Notes under the pieces: model-generated
Told to the model about the DNA's origin: nothing
What the model saw: only the letters and a program-made list of their open reading frames with translations
Database searches by the model: none
In this document: piece by piece, positions 12,817 to 23,436 of the stretch
How the letters are laid out: each line of letters begins with the position of its first letter
Numbering within the stretch: position 1 is the stretch's first letter
Source of the DNA: Tetrahymena elliotti 4EA
Lineage: Eukaryota > Ciliophora > Oligohymenophorea > Hymenostomatida > Tetrahymenidae
Assembly: GCA_000231825.2 (NCBI GenBank)
Contig: JH720293.1
Span: 2,046,001-2,110,000 of the forward strand
Direction of reading: 5' to 3'
DNA length: 64,000 nt
Translations under genes and position numbers: made by a program

Positions 12817-13622
12817 TCAAAAAAAGGAGCAAAGAAATAGCTTTAAATTTTGTTAATAAAGCTAAAGTGATTGGGTATTTTACTCATTTGAATTAAATCG
12901 CAATTTAACAAAATAAAAAAATATTGTCTATTACTGTGAACTTGAATTGCTTTTGGTAAGTTATTGAGGATAATCAACTTTTAATTCTTCTGAGGCGGCA
13001 GTAGAAATTTTTCTCATTTCTACATCTTTTTCTTTTTTCTTGTTTTGCTATTGTGCAGAGTTTTGCTTGTTTCTACTTTAGATTTTAATTTTCAAAAATT
13101 AGTATTAGAAATTAATATTTTTTTTCTTTTGTTTTGTTTCGCAAAAATATTGTTTTTTATTGAATTTTCAATTCATTTTATACCATACCAAAATTTTTCA
13201 AAATACTAACAAAGTAGCAAAAGAAATTAACATTTATGATAATATTTGATCCAAAACAAAAAAAAAGAGGTTGCCAAATTATAAAAATAATCTTACTTGA
13301 TAGGTTGCTCTTCAGTTGAGATTTCTGTTTTTTCTTCTTTTTTCATTATTAAATAAATATTTAAAATATTTTTTTGATAGATTTAATTATCAATACATTC
13401 TTTTATTTCATGCAAATCGCTTTCTTTTTACTGTTATTAGCGATCAGAAAATTGATTAAGCTTATCCGCAAAACTATTTTGAGGAGTAGAATGTGATTTT
13501 TTGACAGATACTAGGCAAGGGATTGTGCTTAAATCTTCTTCTTCGGAATGGTTGCCAGCAGCTTGCTATATGCTATGTACTTTAGAAAATAATTAATCTT
13601 GCTACATGATAGCGGTTTCCAT
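12817..13622 (-). CDS. Small Q-rich hypothetical protein (3 exons, ~174 aa)
   Basis: Not recognised. Starts ATG-GAA-ACC at 13622. Proposed exons 13397-13622, 13297-13336 and 12817-13075, 175 codons, TGA at 12817-12819. Retaining the first proposed intron also keeps the frame open and gives a 194-aa alternative. The donor at 13296 (GTAAGA) is strong. The protein is hydrophilic, acidic then basic, with no signal peptide or membrane segment; it contains a SEEED acidic patch near residue 30, a Gln run and a KKKEKD basic patch. The final ~40 residues are AT-driven and may be untranslated if another intron is used. The composition resembles a disordered regulatory protein. Existence is moderately supported and the exact structure is weak. 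Confidence 0.5.
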
Positions 13623-15276
13623 TGTTTTGCTATTCCTGTTTTGAGTTTTTATATTTTTTGATTTGATTTTGCTCTTTAGGTTGTTTGCTATTTTTGTAAT
13701 GATTTTTGATATTGAAAGTATTTGAGATTAATTGCCAATATTTCTTTGATTATCTTATATCAAAATTTTTCTAATTTTTTCTGGTAATATTAATTTTAAT
13801 TAAATTCAATGAGAGAGATTTAAAGTGTGCTAGCTATTCATTATTGATTGCTTTTTCTCAAGCTATATATAAGCCTAATTTTAAAATTTGCTCCTTCCTT
13901 TTTTCAATTTATAAAATTAGAATTTAAAAGTAATAAGCATATATTAGTTAAAAATTGATTCAAATAAAGTTTTCTTTTGCCTTTTAATCTTTTATATATT
14001 CTTTCAGTTTCCAAAATTTTAATTCTTCATTACAAAATCTAAATATTGTTTGGCTCATTTTTAGTTCAAAAAAAATTAAAAGTTTTTTATATCACTTTTT
14101 TGTATCACTTTTAAGTATTTTTCAACATAAACTACTAAATGTTTATATGAATAGATTTCTGATATAGACGCTATTCAAAATAAAATAAGCATGATCCTTT
14201 AAAACTATTATAACTTAAATAGAATCAAGCTTTTTGCAATTAATAATTTTAAATATTACTCTAAAGAGGGAGATGATTGACTTGAAATTAAAAGTAATAC
14301 GTATATGTAAAACATATAAATTAACACTTAAAATATATATATTTTATTAATAGTTGAGATAGTTTTTAAAAACAAAATGCTTAGATCTGTGAAGGATACC
14401 TCTAATAGCTTTTTAATTACAGAAGGTAGTACTCAAATTTCATATTTCATATTTCATATTTGATAATTTAAAATTATCTTATTTATGAACCAATTTTATA
14501 GCTCAGATATTTTAGGCAGACAGTATGCTAAGCTCATAAAATTATCTTTATATTGATATAAGGTTATTCAGGGAGAAGATCAGAAAAGAAGTATCAAGAA
14601 TTATAATAAATACTTTCTTATGAAAACTATTTCTTATATTAATTCATAATAAGTATCATGATTAACTCTTATTATTTGCTACTAATTTATTTAAATTAAG
14701 TTGCTAAAAAAGAGGTTGAGCCGACTCTAGTTGAATCTATTAGCTTTATTTATTTATTGAAAAAAGATAAGCATAATGAAATAGATTTAATAATTAATGG
14801 CTATGAGTTAAATCAAAATTATATTTCACAGTATAATTTGGAATTTTTCACATATCATTGAAAAACTAAAACAAATTTTATTTTCTCTCAACATCATTCA
14901 TAAGTAAATTCATAAAACTTAATGAATTCTGTTTGATTTATTTAAATGAAAGAGGCTACTATAAGAGTATAGATATGAAGATACTATATTCTGCGAAATC
15001 CTCTTAAATTTATTTAATCTCCATCTGATTGATACACTATATATAAAATAATGTACCATAACTCTTGAGATAGAGATATATTTTTTTTATAAATACCAAA
15101 ATTCTAATTAATTACCTTCTTATTTAATCACAAGATTTTTCTTGATCCTTTTTTTTTCATTTAGTAATCTTTATTTTTTATCATTTCACAATTTTTATCA
15201 TCAATTAAACTATTAATTATAATTATTAAGAAAGTTTAGAACATTATTTACAAATATGATGCATATATGTAAAAAT
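13623..15276. other. Intergenic, no gene seen
   Basis: About 1.65 kb of AT-rich DNA. It contains a short tandem repeat (three copies of an 8-nt unit, TTTCATAT, near 14437-14460). A somewhat GC-richer patch at 14490-14750 has no open frame that looks like protein. No gene called. Confidence 0.5.
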
Positions 15277-15412
15277 ATTTGTGCTATCACCCCACAAGAT
15301 ACCAGAATAGATTTTGGTATCTTATATGCAGAATTATAGCTAATTTTAATCTCGCAATCGGACTGGAATAGGTACTATAAAGAATACCTAAACTAATAAA
15401 GATTGCAAACTA
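15277..15412 (-). ncRNA. H/ACA-box small nucleolar RNA, free-standing
   Basis: Guides pseudouridylation, probably of rRNA, in the nucleolus (family role). Read on the minus strand the segment folds into the canonical hairpin-hinge-hairpin-tail. 5' hairpin: outer stem GCAATC/GATTGC (15401-15406 with 15354-15359), pocket loops 15391-15400 and 15360-15368, apical stem TAGGTA/TACCTA. Hinge: box H AGATTA at 15347-15352, matching ANANNA. 3' hairpin: outer stem GCTAT/ATAGC (15336-15340 with 15283-15287), pocket loops 15324-15335 and 15288-15295, apical 9-bp stem AAGATACCA/TGGTATCTT (15315-15323 with 15296-15304). Box ACA at 15280-15282 follows the stem directly. The pocket-to-box distances are 16 and 13-14 nt, as in the family. 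About 135 nt is typical length. The plus-strand reading has neither box. Targets not identified; exact ends are estimates. Confidence 0.8.
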
Positions 15413-16080
15413 TGTGATTGTTTTCTTAAAAATAAAATTTTCAATTCTATTACATTTTTCTTCAAATTTTTAAAAGGAATAATTGGACAAGTCTCAAGTC
15501 ATCTAACTTTTTAAAAAGAATTCTTTTTGGTACTTTTGTTTAGCTTTTATTTAAAATTGTTTTTTTTTTAACACAATTCGAGATGAAAATTGCTTTTTAA
15601 ATTTTATTTCTTTCAATTATTTGATCGAGTGTTCGTTCAGCTGTTTTTATCACTCAAAGATATTTATTTTTAGCTTAGTAATTTAATTAAAATCTTACTA
15701 ATTACTTTTATATTAATTTAATGATAAATGTTATCAAAATTGCTTCAAGCATTCTTTATTAAACTAAAGTAATTAATAAATATAAGTCGTCAGTCAGTCG
15801 TAGAATGTGTGTGAAGCAATCAATAAATCACATAATTCTTTATTTTTTTAATTAAAAAAGGTGATGTGATTTAAATACAAGTTCCTAATACGTAATCTAC
15901 CTCAGATAAAAGAATGAAAACGATGTTCTATTTCTTGTCTTTATCTCCAATTTAAATCTTTTGCTCCCAATAAAATTTTAATTGTATTAAAAAAAACTAA
16001 TTCAAAAACAGTCATTTATTTCTTTTTCCAAGAAAGAAAATATTATCAATAAACTAATTATTAGGTTAAAAGGAAAAAAT
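15413..16080. other. Intergenic / UCP upstream region
   Basis: Holds the upstream region of the uncoupling protein gene and presumably the promoter of the minus-strand snoRNA at its left edge. It contains a 9-10 bp inverted repeat, AAATCACAT at 15825-15833 with ATGTGATTT at 15864-15872, and a short TCGTCAGTCAGTCG direct repeat near 15787. No gene seen. Confidence 0.5.
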
Positions 16081-17612
16081 ATGGGTGATAATCTTCCCTT
16101 ACCAGTTATGATGATAACAGGAGGTGTTGCTGGTTGTGTAGCCGAAGTACTAAATTCTAATATTTTAGTTTTTCTTATTTCAATTAAAAAAATAATATAG
16201 GAGTTATTATTAAAACTAAATTTTCTCACTTTCTTTTCTAGTTTGCATTTTTTTATATATATATTTTATATCCAAATAGGCTCTTACTATTCCTCTTGAT
16301 ACTGCCAAGGTCAGACTCTAAATTTAAGGAGAGCCTGTTCCAGGAAAACCCTAAAAATATTAAGGATTATTCCATACTATTAAAACTATTATAGCAGAAG
16401 AAGGTGTTTTATCTCTCTTTTCAGGTTTAAATGCTGGTTTCCAAAGACAACTTGTTTTTGCCTCTCTCCGTATTGGTTTATACGTCCCAGTAATAATCTT
16501 TATTTTTCAAAATATTTTTAGCATTAAGCTTCTTTATTCAAATTTTTAAAGTTGAAATGGAAAGTTTTTAAAGAGGCTATCTTTTTATTTTGATAAAAGT
16601 AATTACTGAATAAAAAGCTTGCTCTATCACTTTTATTAAATGCAAATAAAATTTTAATAATATTTGTTTACATTGCTTAATTAAAATACCTTTTAAATAT
16701 AGGTCAGAAACTTATATTGCAGTGAAAACGAACTAGAACGTCCTCCTCTTTATAAAAAAATATTGGCTGGTTTAACTACTGGCGCTATTGGTATTACTGT
16801 TGCCAATCCAACTGTAAATTTCTAATCATTTTTAGAGAAGCTGACATTAATCTATTAATTCTATAGGATTTAGTGAAGATTAGATTATAAGCCGAAGGTA
16901 AAAAGCCTCTTAGTGAAAGAAGATATAATGGTGTTTGGGATGCTTACACCAAAATTGTTAAATCAGATGGTTTAGGAGGTTTATGGTAAGCTAATAATTA
17001 TTTTTATTACAAATATTAAATAAATAAAATAAATAAAAGGAGAGGTTTAGCACCCAATATAGTTAGAAACTCAGTCATCAATGCAACTGAATTAGCTACG
17101 TATGATAATATTTAGTAGAGTTTTTAAAATTATAAATTTCAATAAATAGATACGATTAAGTTAAAGAAATGGTGTTGGCATCAAAATTAATGAAAGATAA
17201 TATCTTCTGTCATCTTTTCTGCTCTTCTATTGCAGGTTTTGTTGCAGCTGTTGTAGGTTCTCCAGTAGATGTTCTTAAGACAAGAATCATGAATTCTAGT
17301 GTAATTAAATTTGAAATTTTCAAATTTTGACAATAAAATTTTAAAAATAAAGTCTGGAACTGGTTAACAATATTCAGGTGTTTTAGATTGTATTGTTAAG
17401 ACTTACAAAGAAGATGGTATTAAGGCTTTTTATAAGGTAAATAAATTTTAAATATGTCGAGTTTTAATGAGATTATAATTATTTTATTTTTAATTAACTA
17501 GGGATTTAATGCTAATGCATAAAGAATAGTAACTTGGAATATTTGTATGTTTGTTACATTATAGTAAATTAGAGCCTTTATAGCTAGAACCTACTACCCC
17601 ACTAAGCACTGA
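16081..17612 (+). CDS. UCP: Mitochondrial uncoupling protein homologue (8 exons, 303 aa)
   Basis: Inner-membrane carrier of the SLC25 family; UCP-type members dissipate the proton gradient or exchange C4 metabolites. Exons: 16081-16146, 16280-16489, 16703-16813, 16867-16985, 17040-17099, 17150-17300, 17353-17436, 17502-17612; 304 codons with TGA. All three carrier repeats are present: [14 protein letters not shown] (from residue 27), ANPTDLVKIRLQAEGK and [14 protein letters not shown], each a P-x-D-x-x-K/R type motif. UCP-specific stretches [21 protein letters not shown] and VRLQIQGE place it closer to plant/animal UCP than to ADP/ATP or phosphate carriers. Length equals the family norm. The two glutamines in VRLQIQ are both TAA codons, a direct demonstration of the ciliate code. 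Confidence 0.93.
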
Positions 17613-18306
17613 AAAAATTTTAAATTTATTCTTAAATTAAATTTTATCCAAAACTATTTTATTGTATTTTTGTTTTGCATTATTTTAAGAATTTAAATAA
17701 ATAGTTAAAGTCACTAATTATATTTCTTATTTAAACTTTTAAATATTTTCAAATAGAAGTATTTCATTTAAAAATTTTAAAATAACTGTTATGTAGATTT
17801 ATGGATAGATTTCTTGGGCTTTAAAATATTTTTATCAAATAATTTTAAATCTAATGTCTTAAGAAAAATTTAATTATCCACTTTTTCAAAATTTTAAAAT
17901 TAATAATCATTTTCCAATAAACTTTGAAAACTAAGTTGAATTAAAAATTTTTTATTGATGATTTCTCAAATGTATTGAAAAGAACTCTAAATTACTTTTT
18001 AAGAACCAATTTAAAAAGTCAATAAATATTTTTTTCAAAATTTGATTAAAAATTTTAGAACAAATTTTATATTTTTAAGCACTTTATCATCTTATTTCAT
18101 TTTTTTTTTTAGAGAAATTTAACTTTTTTTATTTTTTTTATATTATAATTATTGTTAATAAATATCCAAATACCCAAGATAGAGGCTGAATTATTTGTTT
18201 ATTTTTTAATTAAAATAAATATTTATTAAACAAAAATAAAAATTAGTTATAATTTTTTTAGTACAAGGAAATTAGATTAATATTTTATTAATTTTATTGA
18301 AATTTT
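17613..18306. other. Convergent intergenic region, no gene seen
   Basis: About 0.7 kb between the 3' ends of the UCP (+) and TPR (-) genes; extremely AT-rich 3' flanks, nothing recognised. Confidence 0.6.
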
Positions 18307-20593
18307 TCATGAATTTTCTAGAGAATCCTCTACATCGAAATACTTATTAGCTTAGTTTTGAAGCATTTATTCATAGTTTTAAAGTTAATTTTGATTGCTA
18401 TTACTACCATCATTTTGATCTTCTTCATTATCATCATCCCAATCTTCGAAGGATGGTGAAATTTTAAATTCATCTACATAAGTTTCATATAGCTTCTATC
18501 CCTCCATAATGCCTAAATTGCATAAACACAATGCAGCTGTTTTTTTATCATCTAAAAGTTTAGCACACTTGTTTAAATATAAATAGATTTTAATAAGTAT
18601 CTTTTTAACAAATATATTGATAATACTTCAACAGCATCTCTTAAAACTTTAATAGAGTTATCAGAATTTTTCATGGCTGTCAATGATAATAATTTCGTAA
18701 TGTGTAATAGGCAATCAAGTTAAAGTTTGACTTTCTTCAATTTTTTACTTATTTCGTAGCAATCCTTTTTTTATTTGATAATTTTTTATTTTCGTAGTTT
18801 AAATAAAATTAATTAATTACTGTAAAATTAAAGAGAGCATCTTCAGTCTATCCTAATTCCTTGTAAGCAACTGCTAGTTATCCTAAAGATAAACACTCTG
18901 ATTCAAGTTCCTAATTTTAATTATTCAGAATTTAAATCATTTAAAATAAAAAATACATCTCTCTCTCTAGACCATTTCAAACAAGTTTTAAAGTTTTATA
19001 TAGCTTCAACATAGCTACCATTTTTTCTTTACGAAATTCCTAAATTATAAAACCCTGCAAAAGAATTCTCAACATCAGAATATTATACATTAATCTAGTG
19101 GTACTCAATACTTTTATCATACTCACCAAGATGGAAGTAATCACATCCGATTCTATTAGCTCCAAGAGCCATTCCAATTTTGTCTTCCATAAGTCTAGCA
19201 CAAGTGTAAAATTTTTTGTAATTTTTTGCAGCCTAAATAAATAAAATGAAAAATAATAAATTTTTTTTTTAATCGAAATAGTTATAAGATGAAACTAAAG
19301 AAAATAAAAAATTTTAAATTATTTTTTTTAAGATTCTGATTTTCATCATAGTTTTAAAGCAAATTTAATCTAAAAAAATGATTACTTCTTAGTATTTTTT
19401 TTGGTTATCATATACCATCCCAAGATAAAAACTTAAGTGAGCTTCCTTTTGAACATCACCAGCTTATTACCCAGCTTTTGCTCTAACTAGTAAATCTTTT
19501 AGCATGTGCTTACTGGTTTCATCAAAGTTTGTAACTAAAGGAACAGAAGGAGCATACCTTGAATAAAATAAAATTTTATGAAAAATTTAAATAAATATTT
19601 TCAGGATAGAAAATAGATCTTAAAATATAAAATAAATATATCAATATACCCATTGCCTGGAGAAATAGGAGAAGCAATAGTAGAGTTAGGCAAATCTGGA
19701 GGTTGCACTTAAATCAACTAATCAAAGAATTGTTTTTAAGTTTCACTTGTTGTTTCCATATTTAAAGACTGCTCTAACATATTGATGTTAAATTAAATAC
19801 TTTACTCCATTTTTCTGTTTTTTTTAGGGGATGCAGCTCCTTACTTGATCAGTAAATCCTCCTTTAAGGACTGATTAAGATTGATAGAATTATTTAAAAG
19901 AGAAAAAACTTCTGATTAATTAAATTTAATAACATTTTTTTTATCTTAATTTGCTTTGGGAATATATTGAGATTAAGTAGAGCTCTGGTTTTTTGAAAGT
20001 TACAATTATGATACTTCATTTTTAGATTAATGGAAAAATTTATCAGCAGAGTCAGCAAATTTAGAATCATCATTTTCTTCTTTATCGTCAGTATTTTAGT
20101 TTAATTAGTTCAATCTTTGTTGCTAAGGTGAGACAAAAATATCCTTGAACATCTAAAAATCACTCTCTACTCTTCTCAGAGGTTTTAATTTAAACTCATT
20201 TGGTTATTTAATTCTCATCATCATTGGTTCAATAGATTAAGTATATTGATGGATCCTTCTTTGTAATACTTCATTTTATGGATCTTATTTTCTAAAGATG
20301 ATATCAATCCCTTCCACTTTATTTTCTAAATCTCCTAATACTTTTTAAGGTTTATATTCTATTGGTTTAAGCTTTTCTTTTAGACCATATCTAGATGGTT
20401 ATATTGCTTAAGTTTTTGTACTAGCTATTAAGGATTCATTTACTGATGGAGATACTATTCCAGGTAGTTTTAGTGTTTTTTACAATTAAGGCACTGATTA
20501 TGTCATAGCCTTCTATTTTTAGGTTAAGGAGAGCTTTTAATTTCTTTTCATTGGGGATTCATTAGAATCCCAATTCTTTGGCGCAACTTGCAT
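18307..20593 (-). CDS. TPR-repeat protein, TTC29-like (6 exons, 626 aa)
   Basis: Exons: 19650-20593, 19386-19557, 18957-19232, 18821-18910, 18627-18764, 18307-18567; 627 codons. An in-frame TGA immediately precedes the ATG, supporting this start unless there is an upstream exon. The first ~300 residues are Gln/Ser/Lys-rich and disordered. Residues about 315-560 are a tetratricopeptide array: LSFYLGMVYDNQKKYQEA, MALGANRIGCDYFHLGEYDKS, FAGFYNLGISQRKNGSYVEA and SLGQLAVAYKELGQTEDA are successive TPR helices. The pattern (KKFYTCARLMEDKIGMALG) recalls TTC29, a cilium-associated TPR protein; this is memory-based and unverified. The C-terminus is acidic (EDWDDDNEEDQND). The likely role is a scaffold for protein complexes, possibly ciliary. 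Confidence 0.85.
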
Positions 20594-21283
20594 TCACTAA
20601 TTTTGAATATTGTAAATTTTTTGAGTTTGAAAAAACTATGATTTTTGTGTTTCAGTATTTTTGGTTGCAACTATAGCTAATTAAAATATTTCTAGCTCTA
20701 TCGTTTGAGACGGCTTTTGATAGTTTGAAGGAAATTTCTAAAATTGAAGAAACGATAAAAAGCTTAAATTTATTTAATACTGTTTCGTTTTTGTATTTAT
20801 TTATTATTATGATAATCAAATAAATGAATATTCTTTGCTTGTAATGAATTAATTATTGTTAAATACCTTTAATATTAATAGGTGTTACACAAGACTCTTA
20901 GTCTACTAAGTGATAAAATTTTTATTATCCCTCAAAAATCATAAAGTAATACAAATAGTTTGCACAAACATTTTTATTTTAAATATAAAAATTTTTTTTA
21001 TTCATACAAAGTAATCTTTTGCTTCTCAAAGTCCAATTTATTTTTATTATTACTAAGCCATTTATTTTCAGATAAAATATTCTAGCTTTTATAATCATAA
21101 ATAATCAAACCATTTTAAAATAAATCTCTTTTGAATTTACTAAGTATTGGTTCTTTAAAATAGACTTTTACTAATATTTTTAAAACAAAATTTGTTATAT
21201 TTAAAGTAATTTTTAAAATTAGATATTTATTATAAACACTTAATTCATACATTAATAGATTACTATACAATGTAAAAATTCAT
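20594..21283. other. Intergenic, no gene seen
   Basis: About 0.7 kb. The part at 20640-20740 is less AT-rich and may be 5' UTR or an unrecognised first exon of the TPR gene. A small hairpin AGACT-CTT-AGTCT lies near 20892. No gene called. Confidence 0.5.
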
Positions 21284-23150
21284 TCAATTATTTATGATAT
21301 TGAATTTTTCCATAAGTGTCATCATTTTTTCAGAGCAAAGACCACTCTTGGAAAAGTAAACGTATAACTCTTTCATAACTTTATGATCTTTAGCTATTTC
21401 TTACCATCTATGAGTAATAACTATTTCAAGCAACTTGTAAAGCTTTCTAGATCCATTTCTTGTTAATGTGTAGGACTTGCTAATTTCTACAATTTCTTCT
21501 AAAGTTATTTCATCAATACCTTGTAGTTAATAAATCATTCTTTCCTCATAAAGTCTGTATATTTCCTTGTCATCAAATTCTACTAAATGAATAGCTTTTA
21601 CTATGCGTGCAGCCTCGATAGTAGTCATTTATGGTAGATAAATAATAAATTTTTCTCTTAACAGCTTAAATAAACTCTAACTTCCTCTATAAGTATGTAA
21701 AAATCCATCCAAAATAAGCTTAAGTTCATCATAGCTAAGATTTTCTAAATTTTAAGCTAAATAAATTTGAACTTTTATTTCTAATTTTCTATATAATTCC
21801 ATTGACCCAAGCATAAAGCCAAATCCACTTGCAGCCTAACAAGTAGTATAAAAATCAAAACTATCAATATATTTCATGATTCCTTGCTCTAGAAGTATAA
21901 AGAGATTGTCTTTACGTTTAGAATTTTTATATACTTTAGATATTTTAAGTAAATCTTATGCAGAGCCAAGATGTACTTTTTTTTCGATTTCATCTTAAAC
22001 TTAATTAAAAAATTCTTTAGTTCCTCTTTCTACATTAAAGTAGGACTCAGATAAACGAGCCAACTAGTTTATTGTAATATCATTTAAGCGATTTTAGAAT
22101 ACCATTTCTATTTTATCAAAAAAATACTCCGTACCTTCTTTTTGATGAGAAAAGTGCTCTAAAATTTCAACTAAATCGCTAACAGTAATTTATTCTAACT
22201 TCTTGGTTATCCTATTTCTACATAATTAAATTTAATAAGACATATTTCATTATTTAATAAAATTACTCTAAAATTTCCCAAAATTTAGGCTCTGTTATAC
22301 AGTATAAATCACCAAATTTAGCAACAAGGAGCAGATTTTAAACATCACCAATAGTCTTCATATTTGTTAGCAATATTTTTAAAAACTTTTAGAAAGTACT
22401 ACTTTCAATGTCAGCTTCATTTAATCTTTCAGATAAACTTAAAAAACCTTCTAAGCATGCCTTTAAATTATCTTCTGTAAGTGTAACTGAAAGATTGCTA
22501 ACAAAGTAAAATAATTCTTCTGGGTGCTAAAAGGTATCAACAGGTCTAATTAATTTCAATATAAATAATTAAACCCAAAATTAAAAACCTATTTATATAG
22601 AATAAAAAGAAGGCTTTTATCATAAACTATTACCTAATATTTATATTTTAAGCAGCTATTTTAGCATAATCTACTTGGGATACTTCAATTTCATATTCTC
22701 TCTATCTTCTCTTTTCAAACTCTTAAATAGTCTCTTTGGATAACTCTCTTTCATTTTCTTCTTTTTCTCTATCCTTTTATAACATTCTTATGTAATTTTC
22801 TTTTGATGTAAACTTTTCAGGATCAAAAACTTCTTCCTCAAGCTTCTTTTTTTATTCTTCATCAAACTTTTCATCTTAAATTATAATTGTTTCTCCTTCT
22901 CTCTTTTTTTTGGCTTCCTCTGATTTTTTTAAGTTCTCTCTATCGTTTAAAAAAATTAGATTATTTTTTTTCATCAATTATATTACTCATATTATTTCTA
23001 TGAATCTTCTTAGCTCTACTAAAATTTTTTTCTAGAAAGCATATCAAAAATACCAAAAAAGCACTTATTTTGCTAAATAAGAGCCTTAGAGTTACTCTAA
23101 TACTTCTTGCCTAGCTAGTAGCTTAAATTTTTAACAATGTTAGTAATCAT
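21284..23150 (-). CDS. Mitochondrially targeted all-helical repeat protein (4 exons, 560 aa)
   Basis: Proposed exons: 22987-23150, 22634-22939, 22267-22545, 21284-22217; 561 codons with TGA. Removing the 47-nt intron at 22940-22986 joins the body to an N-terminus beginning MITNIVKNLSYQLGKKYQSN: basic, hydroxylated, free of acidic residues for about 40 residues, the profile of a mitochondrial presequence. A highly charged region (KKSEEAKKKREGE, then REKEENEREL) follows. Residues about 170-550 are a run of helical pairs of roughly 35-40 residues with recurrent L-x-x-L-x-x-(F/Y) spacing, such as ITVSDLVEILEHFSH, ITINQLARLSESYFN and LSYDELKLILDGFLH. This resembles the heptatricopeptide/FASTK-like solenoids of organellar RNA-binding proteins; no catalytic motif is seen. 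Role inferred: organellar RNA or ribosome factor. The alternative ATG at 22974 would lose the presequence. Confidence 0.8.
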
Positions 23151-23436
23151 TTTAAAATTGGAAAACTCTTTAAATATATAATGTTTTGTTTGTTTTTTTT
23201 AATTAATTTGTATCTTTTTAACTAAAAATAATAACCAACATTCCAGAAAAAATCTTTTAAAAGAAAGGTAAAAACAAAAGTAAAGAAATTTCAAATTTAG
23301 AAATGTAGAAATATGTTTTTTATCAAGAATTCTAAATTAAATTTTAAAAAGGCAAGAAAATTGAATGCAAACATAAAATGGTTTAAAAATTATTAAAAAA
23401 ATTTAGTTTTATTTAAATATAAATATTATTCTTAAT

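Noticed and set aside
12632..12832. 66-aa standard-code ORF upstream of the PUF gene
   Set aside because: AT-driven hydrophobic composition, no conserved features, and it overlaps the 3' end of the small Q-rich gene model in another frame.
13266..14725. AAAGAGGTTG strings near 13266 and 14708 resembling the Tetrahymena chromosome breakage sequence
   Set aside because: Only 10 of 15 bases match and the essential GGTTTA end is missing; no telomeric repeat nearby.
15277..15412. Plus-strand reading of the structured RNA
   Set aside because: The stems pair equally, but box H and box ACA exist only on the minus strand.
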